Shown one piece after another: positions 1 through 6,489 of a stretch of DNA of 6,726 bases. A program made the position numbers and the translations under genes. The notes beneath the pieces were generated by a model, which searched no databases, had not been told where the DNA came from, and saw nothing but the letters and a program-made list of their open reading frames with translations. Numbering within the stretch: position 1 is the stretch's first letter; each line of letters opens with the position of its first letter. Source of the DNA: Candidatus Bipolaricaulota bacterium (GTDB taxonomy: Bacteria > Bipolaricaulota > Bipolaricaulia > UBA7950 > UBA9294); the NCBI GenBank assembly GCA_021159105.1, contig JAGGSM010000043.1:1-6726 (forward strand), read 5' to 3'.

Positions 1-20
1 AGCTCCGCGTTCCGCGTTCG

Positions 21-650
21 TTATGGTGCTTGCAGTGGATTTACCAGCCAGGTGTCGATCTTCGCTTCCCAGCTTGCCTGTACATCCGGTCGCGTGCCGT
101 GCGCCGTCTCATCGTCGTATTGTGATTGCATCCATGCGGCCATGTCCAGCACAGCAGCTGCCGTGTCGTTGATCGCCTTTCTCAGAGATTTCCGCACTTC
201 ATCCGTCGTGGCACCGGTGACGCGCGGACGGGCGAGCAGGGCTTCCAGCTTGCGTGCGTAGACCTCGTTTAGGTCAAAGTGCCGCTGTTCGTGGTTCAGA
301 ACGTCTGGGGTCTTCCCATCCGCCGCCGCCCAAGAGAGGAAGGGCTCCATCGTGTTGGTCACGCTGATCATCGACGGATCAACGTACCCATACCAGTTAT
401 TGTGCGCTCTGTCGTAGTCGAGCACGTATGATACGGCCCAGTTTATCGTCATGTGGATCGCGGCGGCTTCCGCTTGCAGGGCGCCATCCTCCGGATACGG
501 CGCCAGGAACAGACTCCAGGAGATCGGTTGACTCGCACACCACGGCACGTGTTCTGGAGCCTGGGCAAACGTTGCGGCAGAAGGGACGAGCCAAACAGAC
601 ATCAGGACTACAACGAGCAATACTGCTCTCTCATGAAGCGCAGTTCGCAT
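21..650 (-). CDS. Secreted DUF922-type putative zinc-protease-like protein
   Basis: A 209-residue protein begins with a typical Sec signal peptide (basic start MRTALHER, hydrophobic residues 9-22, likely cleavage after A29 or A31), so the mature protein should be exported. Its hallmark is HEQRHFD at residues 120-126, followed by a helix containing YARKLEALL and preceded by an SW...KTPDVLN segment. This arrangement is typical of DUF922, whose members are described as putative secreted zinc-dependent proteases; H120, E121 and H124 would be the metal-site residues. Activity and substrate are not known from sequence. I chose the ATG at 650 because GGGTGGGGG lies just upstream and the candidate promoter -10 (691-686) predicts a transcript starting near 679. 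The frame stays open up to an ATG at 737, but that start would lie upstream of this promoter and bury the signal peptide. It is transcribed away from the diguanylate cyclase at 961, so no shared operon is implied. The family call is by motif only. Confidence 0.8.
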   Translation of the reverse strand: MRTALHERAVLLVVVLMSVWLVPSAATFAQAPEHVPWCASQPISWSLFLAPYPEDGALQAEAAAIHMTINWAVSYVLDYDRAHNNWYGYVDPSMISVTNTMEPFLSWAAADGKTPDVLNHEQRHFDLNEVYARKLEALLARPRVTGATTDEVRKSLRKAINDTAAAVLDMAAWMQSQYDDETAHGTRPDVQASWEAKIDTWLVNPLQAP

Positions 651-685
651 CCTACCCCCACCCTTTTTCATCGTAGATGAGCGCG

Positions 686-694
686 ATGATAGCA
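686..694 (-). promoter_or_regulatory. Candidate extended -10 promoter for the DUF922 gene
   Basis: Read on the minus strand, 694-686 is TGCTATCAT: an extended -10 TGn motif directly ahead of TATCAT, which matches the -10 consensus at five of six bases. No convincing -35 is seen, as is common for extended -10 promoters. The predicted start near 679 gives a leader of about 29 nt to the ATG at 650. Confidence 0.4.
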
Positions 695-848
695 GATAGT
701 TCCACCCGCTGCGACCGGAATATAACAGTGAATCCACGCACTTGCACGAGCGTCCCCCTACCTGTGTCGCTCAACAGGGCCTCTCAAGCCACTTCCGTGG
801 TGACGGGAAGGCAGCAGATGATGTAAAAGGAGGCGTCTCACACGCGCC

Positions 849-866
849 ACGGCGAACAATCGCCGT
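849..866. repeat. Perfect inverted repeat upstream of the 961 gene
   Basis: ACGGCG (849-854) and CGCCGT (861-866) are exact reverse complements separated by AACAAT. The element is centred about 65 bases upstream of the predicted transcription start near 922 and has no T-tract after it, so an operator is more likely than a terminator. Six-base arms can occur by chance, so the functional reading is tentative. Confidence 0.35.
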
Positions 867-906
867 CCTTACACGGGACAGGCGTGCTTTGTATTGCGAC
901 GGGCCG

Positions 907-915
907 TGTGATAAT
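907..915 (+). promoter_or_regulatory. Candidate extended -10 promoter for the membrane diguanylate cyclase
   Basis: TGTGATAAT is an extended -10 (TGn) followed by GATAAT, which matches TATAAT at five of six positions. A weak -35 (TTGTAT, 889-894) sits 15 bases upstream of the hexamer. The predicted start near 922 gives a leader of roughly 40 nt to the ATG at 961. That leader has no clear Shine-Dalgarno sequence, which leaves the translation start open. Confidence 0.45.
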
Positions 916-960
916 CTTTTTGTTCTGTAAAACTGGTGAATAGACTGTGCAGTTGTTCAA

Positions 961-3900
961 ATGAAAGGGGGACAGGTGCTACATAGGGGATCGGTGCTAG
1001 CAGAGGGTGGACGCCGCGCGGCAATTCTGCTTGCAGCGCTCATGGCTGTCTTCCTCTTTATCACTTGCGCTTATCATCAAGCTGTACGCGCGGAGCCCCC
1101 CGATTGGTTAACGCAGGAAGAGCGCGATTGGATCGCGGATCATCCCGTGATCACAGTCGCCCCCGATCCAGGATTCCCGCCGATCGAGTACTTCGATGAC
1201 AACGGAGACTACCGCGGGCTCGCCGCCGATTATCTGAATGCCATCGCACAGGAGACGGGGCTAGAGTTCAAGGTCGTTCGCTGCACGAGTTGGGATGAGG
1301 CACTGCAGATGGTGATGAGCCACGAGATAGACGCTCTCCCTGCAGCAGCGCAGACCGAGGAGCGCTCTCAGAGCCTCCTATTTTCTGACCCATTGCTTGT
1401 CCTGCCGGGGGTGATCATTACGAGGCAGCAGGTAGAGAAAGATCTAACTCTCGACGACCTGGCGGGGATGCGCGTGGCGGTTGTCCAGGGCTATCTATGG
1501 CAGGAGTTCGTCTCCCGCGACCATCCAGAGATCTCCCTCGATCTCGTACCAGATCTAACGACCGGCCTGCGCAAGGTCTCGTTAGGAATGGCGGACGCCA
1601 TGATAGCGACGCTTCCAATAGCTATCTACTACATAGAGCAGGATGCGATAACCAACCTGCGTGTCGCTGGAGAAACGGGATACACAACCCGCCTCTCGTT
1701 TGCCTCGAGAAACGACTGGCCACAGCTGAACGCCATCATCCAGAAAGCGCTCGCTCACATTCCAGACAGCAAGAAATCAGCCATTGGCGACAGGTGGATT
1801 AAACTGCAGAACGGACGGCACATGAGCACGAGAACCCGCTGGCTTATCGCTGGCATCGTCCTGGCTCTGATAGTGGCCGGCCTGGGGTTTGTTGCATGGA
1901 CCATGTCACTGAAGAAACTGGTTGCCAAAAGGACGCAAGAGCTGCAAGCAAGCGAGAACAAATATCGCAGCCTATTTGAGGAACTTAGCGATGCTCTGTT
2001 CATAGAAACGCTGGACGGGAGGATTCTTGACGTGAACGACAGCGCCTGCAAGCTGCTCGGGTACACGCGCGATGAATTGCTGGCTCTCAGAGTCTCTGAT
2101 CTGTTGCCAGAGAACGCCCCTGCCTATGGGCCACAGCAGATGGCTAATATGAAATTTGAGGATGCTCCGCTGGAGACGGTCAACAAGCGTAAGAACGGCA
2201 CGCTTGTTCCCGTAGAAATCCGAGGGACGACAGTTGAGATTGAAGGAGAAGAGCGCCTCCTCGTCAGCCTGCGCGACATCAGCGAGAGGGTGCGTGAAGA
2301 GAAAGTCCGTGAGGTCCTCCACCAGATCTCAGAGGCAGCAAACAACGCGGACAATCTGAGTGAACTCTTTCCAGAGATAAGGCGGATCTTGTCACAGGTG
2401 ATCGATACAACGAACTTTCGCGTCGCCCTCTATGACAGGGCAGCGGACAAGATAACAATGCCGTACATGGTCGATCAGTACGACAAACTAACGTCCTTTG
2501 TCAGTGGAAAGTCGCTCACGGCCTACGTGATCGAGAAAGATCAATCCCTGTTCCTCTCACCGGAAGAGAAGAGGAAGTGGGTCAGCAAGCATGGACTGCG
2601 TCCGGTCGGTCACCCTGCCAAGGCTTGGGTAGGCGTTCCCATACACGCCGAACACACGGTCATCGGAGCGGTGATCGTGCAGAGCTACGATGAAGGAACG
2701 CTGTTCAATGAAGACGACGTGAAGCTCCTGGAGCTTGTCTCCGATCACATCGGAGTGGCAATCGAGCGGAGGAGAGTCCAGGACGCGTTGCGCGACAGCG
2801 AGGAGCAGTTCCGCACTGTATTCGACGCAACTACCGATGCGATACTCATCTATGACGTTGAAGGCACGATAATCTATGCGAACACAGCAGCCTGCAAGAT
2901 GTACGGGTACACGCGAGAGGAGCTGATCGGTCTGTCAGCTGATAAGCTGATCCACCCGGACTACTTCCACGGTTTCTCCAACTTCAGAAAGAGCGTAGAA
3001 GAGAAGAATCGTTTCGTCGCCAACTCGGTGAACATCAAGAAGGGAGGCGAGCTATTCGATGTGGAGGTCCACGGGGCTGGCTTTGTTCACAACGGGGTCC
3101 CTTATCTCGTATCAATTACGCTTGATATCTCTGATCGATTGGCCTCCGAAAGAGCGCTTGCAGAAACCAAGCGCAAGGTCGAGCAGTTGCACAATGTCGC
3201 GCAATCTCTCGAGGCATGTAACATAGAGGAAGATGTGTATCGTGCCACCGTTGAGGCCGCTGAGAAGATCCTATCGTTTTCCATGTGCACGCTGGATATT
3301 GTGGAGAACGATAGGCTTGTCACAAAGGGGTTATCATCAGGGATTCCCGCTGCTGCCACTCAGGAAAGTGACGTAAATGGGGAAGGACTGGCTGCGAAGA
3401 CTTACAGAACGGGGAAGACTATCGTCTTTGGCTCACTCTCCGAGGTTCCCGAAGCGCGCCCCACAAGAGAGGACTTCAGCTCCGGAATCAGCGCTCCGAT
3501 CGGAGATATCGGCGTGTTCCAGGTTGTCTCGACACAAGAGAATGCATTCAGCCAACAAGACGTGCACTTGCTGGAACTTCTTCTCGGATACACAGCCCAG
3601 GCAATTGCTAGGATAAGGTTACAAAAACAGCTGCGCGACCAGGCGATGCGCGACCCCTTGACCAACGTCTACAACCGGCGTTACTTCAATCAGGTCATCG
3701 AGCGCGAGATCGGTCGGTCCAAGCGGTACGATCACCCGATAGGCTTTCTGATGATCGATATCGATGACTTCAAGCACATCAACGACACCTACGGCCACCA
3801 AATCGGGGACTTGGTCCTGAAAGCGGTGGCGAACCTTCTTGTTGAGCAGGTACGCGATACGGACCTCGTTGTCCGTTACGGCGGGGATGAGTTCTTGCTC

Positions 3901-4122
3901 GTTCTCATAGAGACGAACGGGGAGACGGAGAAGGTGATGGAACGCATCCAGGAGGCAATCGCGCAACGAAACCGAACAAACGAAATTGTCCCATTTCCAG
4001 TAACTCTCTCCATCGGAAGTGCGCACTGGAGCCCAGAGCTGAATCAGACAGCCGAGGAGATCCTCGCCGAAGCGGACAGGAAAATGTATGAGGCGAAACG
4101 AAAGCAGAATCAAGAGATGTAA
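961..4122 (+). CDS. Membrane sensor diguanylate cyclase (SBP_bac_3-TM-PAS-GAF-PAS-GAF-GGDEF)
   Basis: This 1053-aa protein should make c-di-GMP from two GTP in response to a periplasmic ligand. Domain order: signal peptide (about 18-44, ending VRA); BvgS/glutamine-binding-type SBP_bac_3 domain (about 49-285), with R135 and FSDP 141-144 at the usual ligand-site positions; transmembrane helix 294-313; PAS (about 332-445); GAF (about 449-603); PAS (about 614-728); GAF (about 740-889); GGDEF (about 891-1045). The catalytic domain has DPLT 898-901, metal/substrate residues D933, N941 and D950, an intact GGDEF at 974-978, and the RxxD inhibitory site R965-D968 five residues before it. It is therefore predicted to be active and product-inhibited. 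Ligand binding is expected to pass through the helix and the PAS/GAF linkers, which may also sense cytoplasmic signals. The ATG at 961 lacks a clear ribosome site; GTG at 976 or 994, each with purine-rich sequence close upstream, are alternatives that keep the signal peptide. The ligand cannot be told from sequence. Confidence 0.95.
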   Translation: MKGGQVLHRGSVLAEGGRRAAILLAALMAVFLFITCAYHQAVRAEPPDWLTQEERDWIADHPVITVAPDPGFPPIEYFDDNGDYRGLAADYLNAIAQETGLEFKVVRCTSWDEALQMVMSHEIDALPAAAQTEERSQSLLFSDPLLVLPGVIITRQQVEKDLTLDDLAGMRVAVVQGYLWQEFVSRDHPEISLDLVPDLTTGLRKVSLGMADAMIATLPIAIYYIEQDAITNLRVAGETGYTTRLSFASRNDWPQLNAIIQKALAHIPDSKKSAIGDRWIKLQNGRHMSTRTRWLIAGIVLALIVAGLGFVAWTMSLKKLVAKRTQELQASENKYRSLFEELSDALFIETLDGRILDVNDSACKLLGYTRDELLALRVSDLLPENAPAYGPQQMANMKFEDAPLETVNKRKNGTLVPVEIRGTTVEIEGEERLLVSLRDISERVREEKVREVLHQISEAANNADNLSELFPEIRRILSQVIDTTNFRVALYDRAADKITMPYMVDQYDKLTSFVSGKSLTAYVIEKDQSLFLSPEEKRKWVSKHGLRPVGHPAKAWVGVPIHAEHTVIGAVIVQSYDEGTLFNEDDVKLLELVSDHIGVAIERRRVQDALRDSEEQFRTVFDATTDAILIYDVEGTIIYANTAACKMYGYTREELIGLSADKLIHPDYFHGFSNFRKSVEEKNRFVANSVNIKKGGELFDVEVHGAGFVHNGVPYLVSITLDISDRLASERALAETKRKVEQLHNVAQSLEACNIEEDVYRATVEAAEKILSFSMCTLDIVENDRLVTKGLSSGIPAAATQESDVNGEGLAAKTYRTGKTIVFGSLSEVPEARPTREDFSSGISAPIGDIGVFQVVSTQENAFSQQDVHLLELLLGYTAQAIARIRLQKQLRDQAMRDPLTNVYNRRYFNQVIEREIGRSKRYDHPIGFLMIDIDDFKHINDTYGHQIGDLVLKAVANLLVEQVRDTDLVVRYGGDEFLLVLIETNGETEKVMERIQEAIAQRNRTNEIVPFPVTLSIGSAHWSPELNQTAEEILAEADRKMYEAKRKQNQEM
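3631..4089 (+). repeat. GGDEF-coding segment duplicated at 5655-6113 (copy 1)
   Basis: This stretch encodes residues 891-1043 of the membrane cyclase and aligns without gaps, at an offset of 2024 bases, to the second cyclase. I count 14 amino-acid differences in 153. Exact runs include 46 nt (3632-3677 with 5656-5701), and two further runs of 37 and 38 nt. The flanking GAF-coding DNA is much less similar. Confidence 0.9.
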
Positions 4123-4136
4123 GAGGAAGGAGGTCA

Positions 4137-4191
4137 GGTCTTGGAATCCAACACTAGGCTCTGATATATCTGGCTGTTGGCTTACAAGACC
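4137..4191. repeat. Near-perfect 17-nt inverted repeat after the first cyclase gene
   Basis: The left arm, GGTCTTGGAATCCAACA (4137-4153), matches the reverse complement of the right arm (4175-4191) at 15 of 17 positions. The mismatches are at 4144/4184 and 4147/4181, and the loop is 21 nt. It starts 14 bases after the stop codon at 4122. No T-tract follows directly (the first run of T is at 4216-4220), so it is not a standard intrinsic terminator. It could be a 3'-end-protecting stem, an operator over the candidate promoter at 4141-4170, or a remnant of a small mobile or repetitive element. Confidence 0.75.
4141..4170 (+). promoter_or_regulatory. Candidate promoter for the second diguanylate cyclase
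   Basis: TTGGAA (4141-4146) is a fair -35. It is 18 bases from TATATC (4165-4170), which is preceded by TGA to form an extended -10. The predicted start near 4177 would give a leader of about 240 nt. Both elements lie inside the inverted repeat at 4137-4191, so protein binding there could control the promoter. A second, weaker -10-like TACACT at 4238-4243 has no well-spaced -35 (TTGGCG at 4210-4215 is 22 bases away). Confidence 0.35.
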
Positions 4192-4288
4192 CCAGACAGT
4201 CGAGAGTTCTTGGCGTTTTTCCCGCGTGTCAATGCGGTACACTGATTCTATGTGCAAGGGCTGTGCCGTGAGAGACTACCCCAGGGAT

Positions 4289-4332
4289 GCTGTTCATAAA
4301 CCAATGTTCGCTCCCTTGGTTCTAGAAGCAGC
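4289..4332 (+). other. Predicted extended hairpin in the leader of the second cyclase
   Basis: GCTGTTC (4289-4295) pairs with GAAGCAGC (4325-4332) with one bulged G. Inside a symmetric 3x3 internal loop, AACCAA (4299-4304) pairs with TTGGTT (4316-4321) around an 11-nt loop. Outside, CCGT (4266-4269) can pair with ACGG (4340-4343). This suggests a structured leader RNA. I could not match it by eye to the c-di-GMP-I, c-di-GMP-II or other riboswitch consensus sequences that I know, so function is unassigned. Confidence 0.4.
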
Positions 4333-4401
4333 AGAGGGAACGGTCTATACAGGGGGACATGTAGGCATAGTAAGGATAAGAGGCGCAAGCCATGTTAGCG
4401 T

Positions 4402-4409
4402 AAGAGGTG
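4402..4409 (+). promoter_or_regulatory. Ribosome binding site that fixes the start of the second cyclase
   Basis: AAGAGGTG contains GAGGTG, a six-base match to the anti-Shine-Dalgarno complement, and ends nine bases before the ATG at 4419. The in-frame GTG at 4407 lies within this site and has no site of its own, so ATG 4419 is preferred. Confidence 0.7.
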
Positions 4410-4418
4410 CTAATACAT

Positions 4419-6149
4419 ATGAAAGATGCGATCAATGAGGAGTCGGCGCGGCGGTTTCTCGATCTTGTCGGTGTTCTCTTTGTTGTGCTCGATACTGCGG
4501 GTCGGCTGACGTTTATCAACGAATATGGATTGCACCTCCTTGGGTATGAAGAAGAAGAGGTGCTGGGCAAGAATTGGTTTGACACCTTCATTCCCGAATC
4601 ATCACGAGAAGATCTGAGATCGGTCTTCGTTCGGCTGATTGCTCAGGGAAACGGTTCTCTGCAGGATTATGATAACACGATTGTGGCGAAGAATGGTGAA
4701 GAGTACACCTTTGCGTGGCACAACACACTCCTGCAGGATAAGAACGGGGTTGTACGGGGAACGATAAGCTCTGGTACCGATATTTCCGCCCGTGTTCAGG
4801 CAGAGAAAGAGATCGTCCGAGCGCGGGAAGAATGGGAAAAGACGTTCAACTCCATCCCTGATTACATCTGCGTCATTGATACAGAGTTTCGCATCAAGCG
4901 TCTGAACCAGAGGATGGCCGATAAACTCGGCTACAAGGCAGAGGATCTTCTCGATACCCATTGCTATCAATGCGTACACGAAATGGATCATCCCCCGGAA
5001 TTCTGCCCCAACGTCAGGCTGCTCGAGGACAGCAGAGAACACTCGACAACAGCCTTCGAGCAACGCCTGGGGGGAAACGTGTTGATCAGTGTGTCACCGA
5101 TGTACGATGAACACGGGAAGTTAATCGGTTCGCTCCACATGGCGCGAGACATCAACGAGCTGGTGTCGGCAGAGGAACGCATTCGACAGAGCGCGCAGAA
5201 ATTGGAGCGATTACACGATGCCGCGAACCGTCTGGGAGTATGTGATCAGGAGGATAGACTATACGGATTGACTGTAGAAGCAGCACAGGAGATCCTGGAA
5301 TTTGACTTGTGCTCCCTCGACATTGTGCAAGGGGGTAAACTCGTCGTCAAAGCAACCTCCGTTGATCTTCCGCCTGAATACTCGCAAGAGACCAGCTTGG
5401 ACGAGGAGAACCTGGCCACCAAGACCCTTCGAACTGGAGTAACAACCGTCTTTGGTTCGCTCGATGAGGTTCCCGACGCCAAACCAACAGATGTGTCATT
5501 TCAGTCGGGAATCAGTGCGCCGATCGGGGCCTTCGGTGTATTTCAAGCCGTCTCCATCGAGGAGAACGCGTTTACCGGCGAGGATGTGCGACTGCTTGAA
5601 CTCCTCCTTAAGTACACCACGCAGGCGATCGAGCGGATACGGCTGCAACAGCAATTGCGCGACCAGGCGATGCGCGACCCCTTGACCAACGTCTACAACC
5701 GCCGCTACTTCAACCAGGTGATCGAGCGCGAGATCGGTCGATCCAAGCGCTATGATCACCCGATCGGCTTCCTGATGATCGACGTTGACCATTTCAAGCA
5801 CATCAACGATACCTACGGCCACCAAACCGGGGACTTGGTCCTGAAAGCGGTGGCGAACCTTCTTATTGAGCAGGTACGCGACACGGACCTCGTTGTGCGC
5901 TACGGCGGGGATGAGTTCCTTCTCGTTCTCATTGAGACGAACGGGGAGACGGATACCGTCATGCACCGCATCCAGGAGGCGGTAGAAGAGCGGAACAGGA
6001 CGAACGAGTTGATCCCGTTCCCCGTAACTCTCTCCATCGGAAGTGCGCACTGGAGCCCAGAACTGAATCAGACAGCCGAGGAGATCCTCGCGGAGGCGGA
6101 CAAGTTGATGTATGCTGAAAAGCGGAGTAAGGGCGAAAGGGAGAGGTAG
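4419..6149 (+). CDS. Cytoplasmic sensor diguanylate cyclase (PAS-PAS-GAF-GGDEF)
   Basis: This 576-aa protein has no signal peptide or membrane helix, so it should be a soluble c-di-GMP synthase. Domains: PAS (about 8-125); short coiled linker; a second PAS (about 137-255); GAF (about 262-412); GGDEF (about 413-567). The active site is complete: DPLT 420-423, D455, N463, D472 and GGDEF 496-500, with the inhibitory RxxD site at R487-D490. Activity with product inhibition is predicted. The second PAS carries a cysteine/histidine cluster (C182, C185, H187, H191, C196) that could bind a metal or cofactor, or respond to redox; this is inference. The GAF-GGDEF half is paralogous to that of the membrane cyclase upstream. 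The 296-nt gap with its own candidate promoter suggests separate transcription, although readthrough from the first gene is possible. The signal sensed is not identifiable. The start is set by the ribosome site at 4402-4409. Confidence 0.95.
   Translation: MKDAINEESARRFLDLVGVLFVVLDTAGRLTFINEYGLHLLGYEEEEVLGKNWFDTFIPESSREDLRSVFVRLIAQGNGSLQDYDNTIVAKNGEEYTFAWHNTLLQDKNGVVRGTISSGTDISARVQAEKEIVRAREEWEKTFNSIPDYICVIDTEFRIKRLNQRMADKLGYKAEDLLDTHCYQCVHEMDHPPEFCPNVRLLEDSREHSTTAFEQRLGGNVLISVSPMYDEHGKLIGSLHMARDINELVSAEERIRQSAQKLERLHDAANRLGVCDQEDRLYGLTVEAAQEILEFDLCSLDIVQGGKLVVKATSVDLPPEYSQETSLDEENLATKTLRTGVTTVFGSLDEVPDAKPTDVSFQSGISAPIGAFGVFQAVSIEENAFTGEDVRLLELLLKYTTQAIERIRLQQQLRDQAMRDPLTNVYNRRYFNQVIEREIGRSKRYDHPIGFLMIDVDHFKHINDTYGHQTGDLVLKAVANLLIEQVRDTDLVVRYGGDEFLLVLIETNGETDTVMHRIQEAVEERNRTNELIPFPVTLSIGSAHWSPELNQTAEEILAEADKLMYAEKRSKGERER
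5655..6113 (+). repeat. GGDEF-coding segment duplicated at 3631-4089 (copy 2)
   Basis: This is the partner of the copy in the membrane cyclase. It encodes residues 413-565 here. The similarity includes long exact nucleotide runs, for example 5656-5701, and fades just after the MY codons at 6108-6113, where the C-terminal tails diverge. Confidence 0.9.
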
Positions 6150-6197
6150 GGAGTGAACGACGCCCTGTTGACCAACTCGCGTGGCGGCAATAGTGTG

Positions 6198-6203
6198 TAT
6201 ACT
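6198..6203 (+). promoter_or_regulatory. Candidate -10 element for the antitoxin gene
   Basis: TATACT matches the -10 consensus at five of six positions and lies 28 bases before the ATG at 6232. The nearest good -35, TTGACC (6168-6173), is 24 bases away, which is too far. With the usual 17-base spacing that -35 would instead pair with the poor hexamer TAGTGT (6191-6196). The gene may also be read through from the cyclase ending at 6149, since no terminator is visible between them. Confidence 0.3.
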
Positions 6204-6231
6204 GCTAATGTTACATTGCGGAGGTAATACC

Positions 6232-6489
6232 ATGCGCGAGGTAGTGAAAGTAACGATCAGCCTTCCCTCCGCCCTTCTACAGCTTGCCGATGAGACAGCG
6301 CAGGCAGAGCAGAAACCGCGTAGCGGAGTCATTCGCGATGCTCTGGCGAGCTACATCAAGGAGAGGGAGCATCAAGAGATGATCAAAGGATACGAGGAAA
6401 TGGCTGCGATGAACCGCACCCTGGTCGAGGAGGCCAATGCGGCAACAAACGCGGTCTGGCCAGGACATGATTACTCATCGGGATGTTGA
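6232..6489 (+). CDS. Ribbon-helix-helix (CopG/MazE-EndoAI-like) antitoxin
   Basis: This 85-aa protein has the ribbon-helix-helix layout: a strand (VVKVTISLP, residues 4-12), helix A (about 13-27) and helix B beginning near RSGVIRDAL and running to IKER. The domain dimerises and inserts its strands into the DNA major groove. The C-terminal part, with GYEEMAAMN, resembles the toxin-binding tail of Bacillus EndoAI, the antitoxin of the MazF-family RNase EndoA. GCGGAGGT (6218-6225), six bases ahead of the ATG, supports this start. Such antitoxins normally repress their own promoter, and the region just upstream is the likely operator. Unusually, no intact toxin follows: only a 31-codon frame at 6467-6562 and then the start of an unrelated gene. 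It may be an orphan antitoxin or a stand-alone regulator. The RHH fold is clear; the MazE-type assignment is less sure. Confidence 0.85.
   Translation: MREVVKVTISLPSALLQLADETAQAEQKPRSGVIRDALASYIKEREHQEMIKGYEEMAAMNRTLVEEANAATNAVWPGHDYSSGC

Larger units (their letters stand above)
651..960. other. Divergent intergenic region
   Basis: These 310 bases separate two oppositely transcribed genes. They contain one extended -10 candidate for each direction and a perfect 6-bp inverted repeat at 849-866. A further 6-bp inverted pair, ACACGG (871-876) and CCGTGT (904-909), overlaps the plus-strand promoter. A strong Shine-Dalgarno-like AAAAGGAGG lies at 825-833, but no start codon or reading frame follows it at a suitable distance. 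I see no credible coding sequence, tRNA or T-tract terminator here. Confidence 0.6.

Noticed and set aside
1..20. Tandem GAACGCG heptamer (minus strand) after the DUF922 gene
   Set aside because: Only two copies of seven bases at the window edge; no functional inference possible.
825..833. Strong Shine-Dalgarno-like AAAAGGAGG
   Set aside because: No start codon follows at a workable distance and no open frame is attached.
742..930. 62-codon plus-strand frame in the divergent intergenic region
   Set aside because: It starts at TTG without a ribosome site, runs through the promoter of the next gene and shows no recognisable protein features.
961..990. AAAGGGGGACAGGTGCTAC resembling GGGGACAG words seen near REP-associated Y1 transposases
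   Set aside because: Only one full occurrence, no inverted partner and no transposase in the window; the likeness is from memory and may be chance.
3619..4257. Long minus-strand open frame opposite the first GGDEF segment
   Set aside because: It lies antisense to a clearly conserved GGDEF domain, and a matching antisense frame occurs opposite the second copy (6332-5496). Both are by-products of the codon pattern of the duplicated module.
4382..4391. GGC-GCAA-GCC mini-hairpin with a GNRA-type loop near the second cyclase start
   Set aside because: The stem has only three base pairs and competes with other weak pairings; too small to call.
4088..4438. 116-codon plus-strand frame across the gap between the cyclases
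   Set aside because: It overlaps both cyclase genes, has no recognisable domain, and its composition looks random. An internal ATG at 4250 has no ribosome site.
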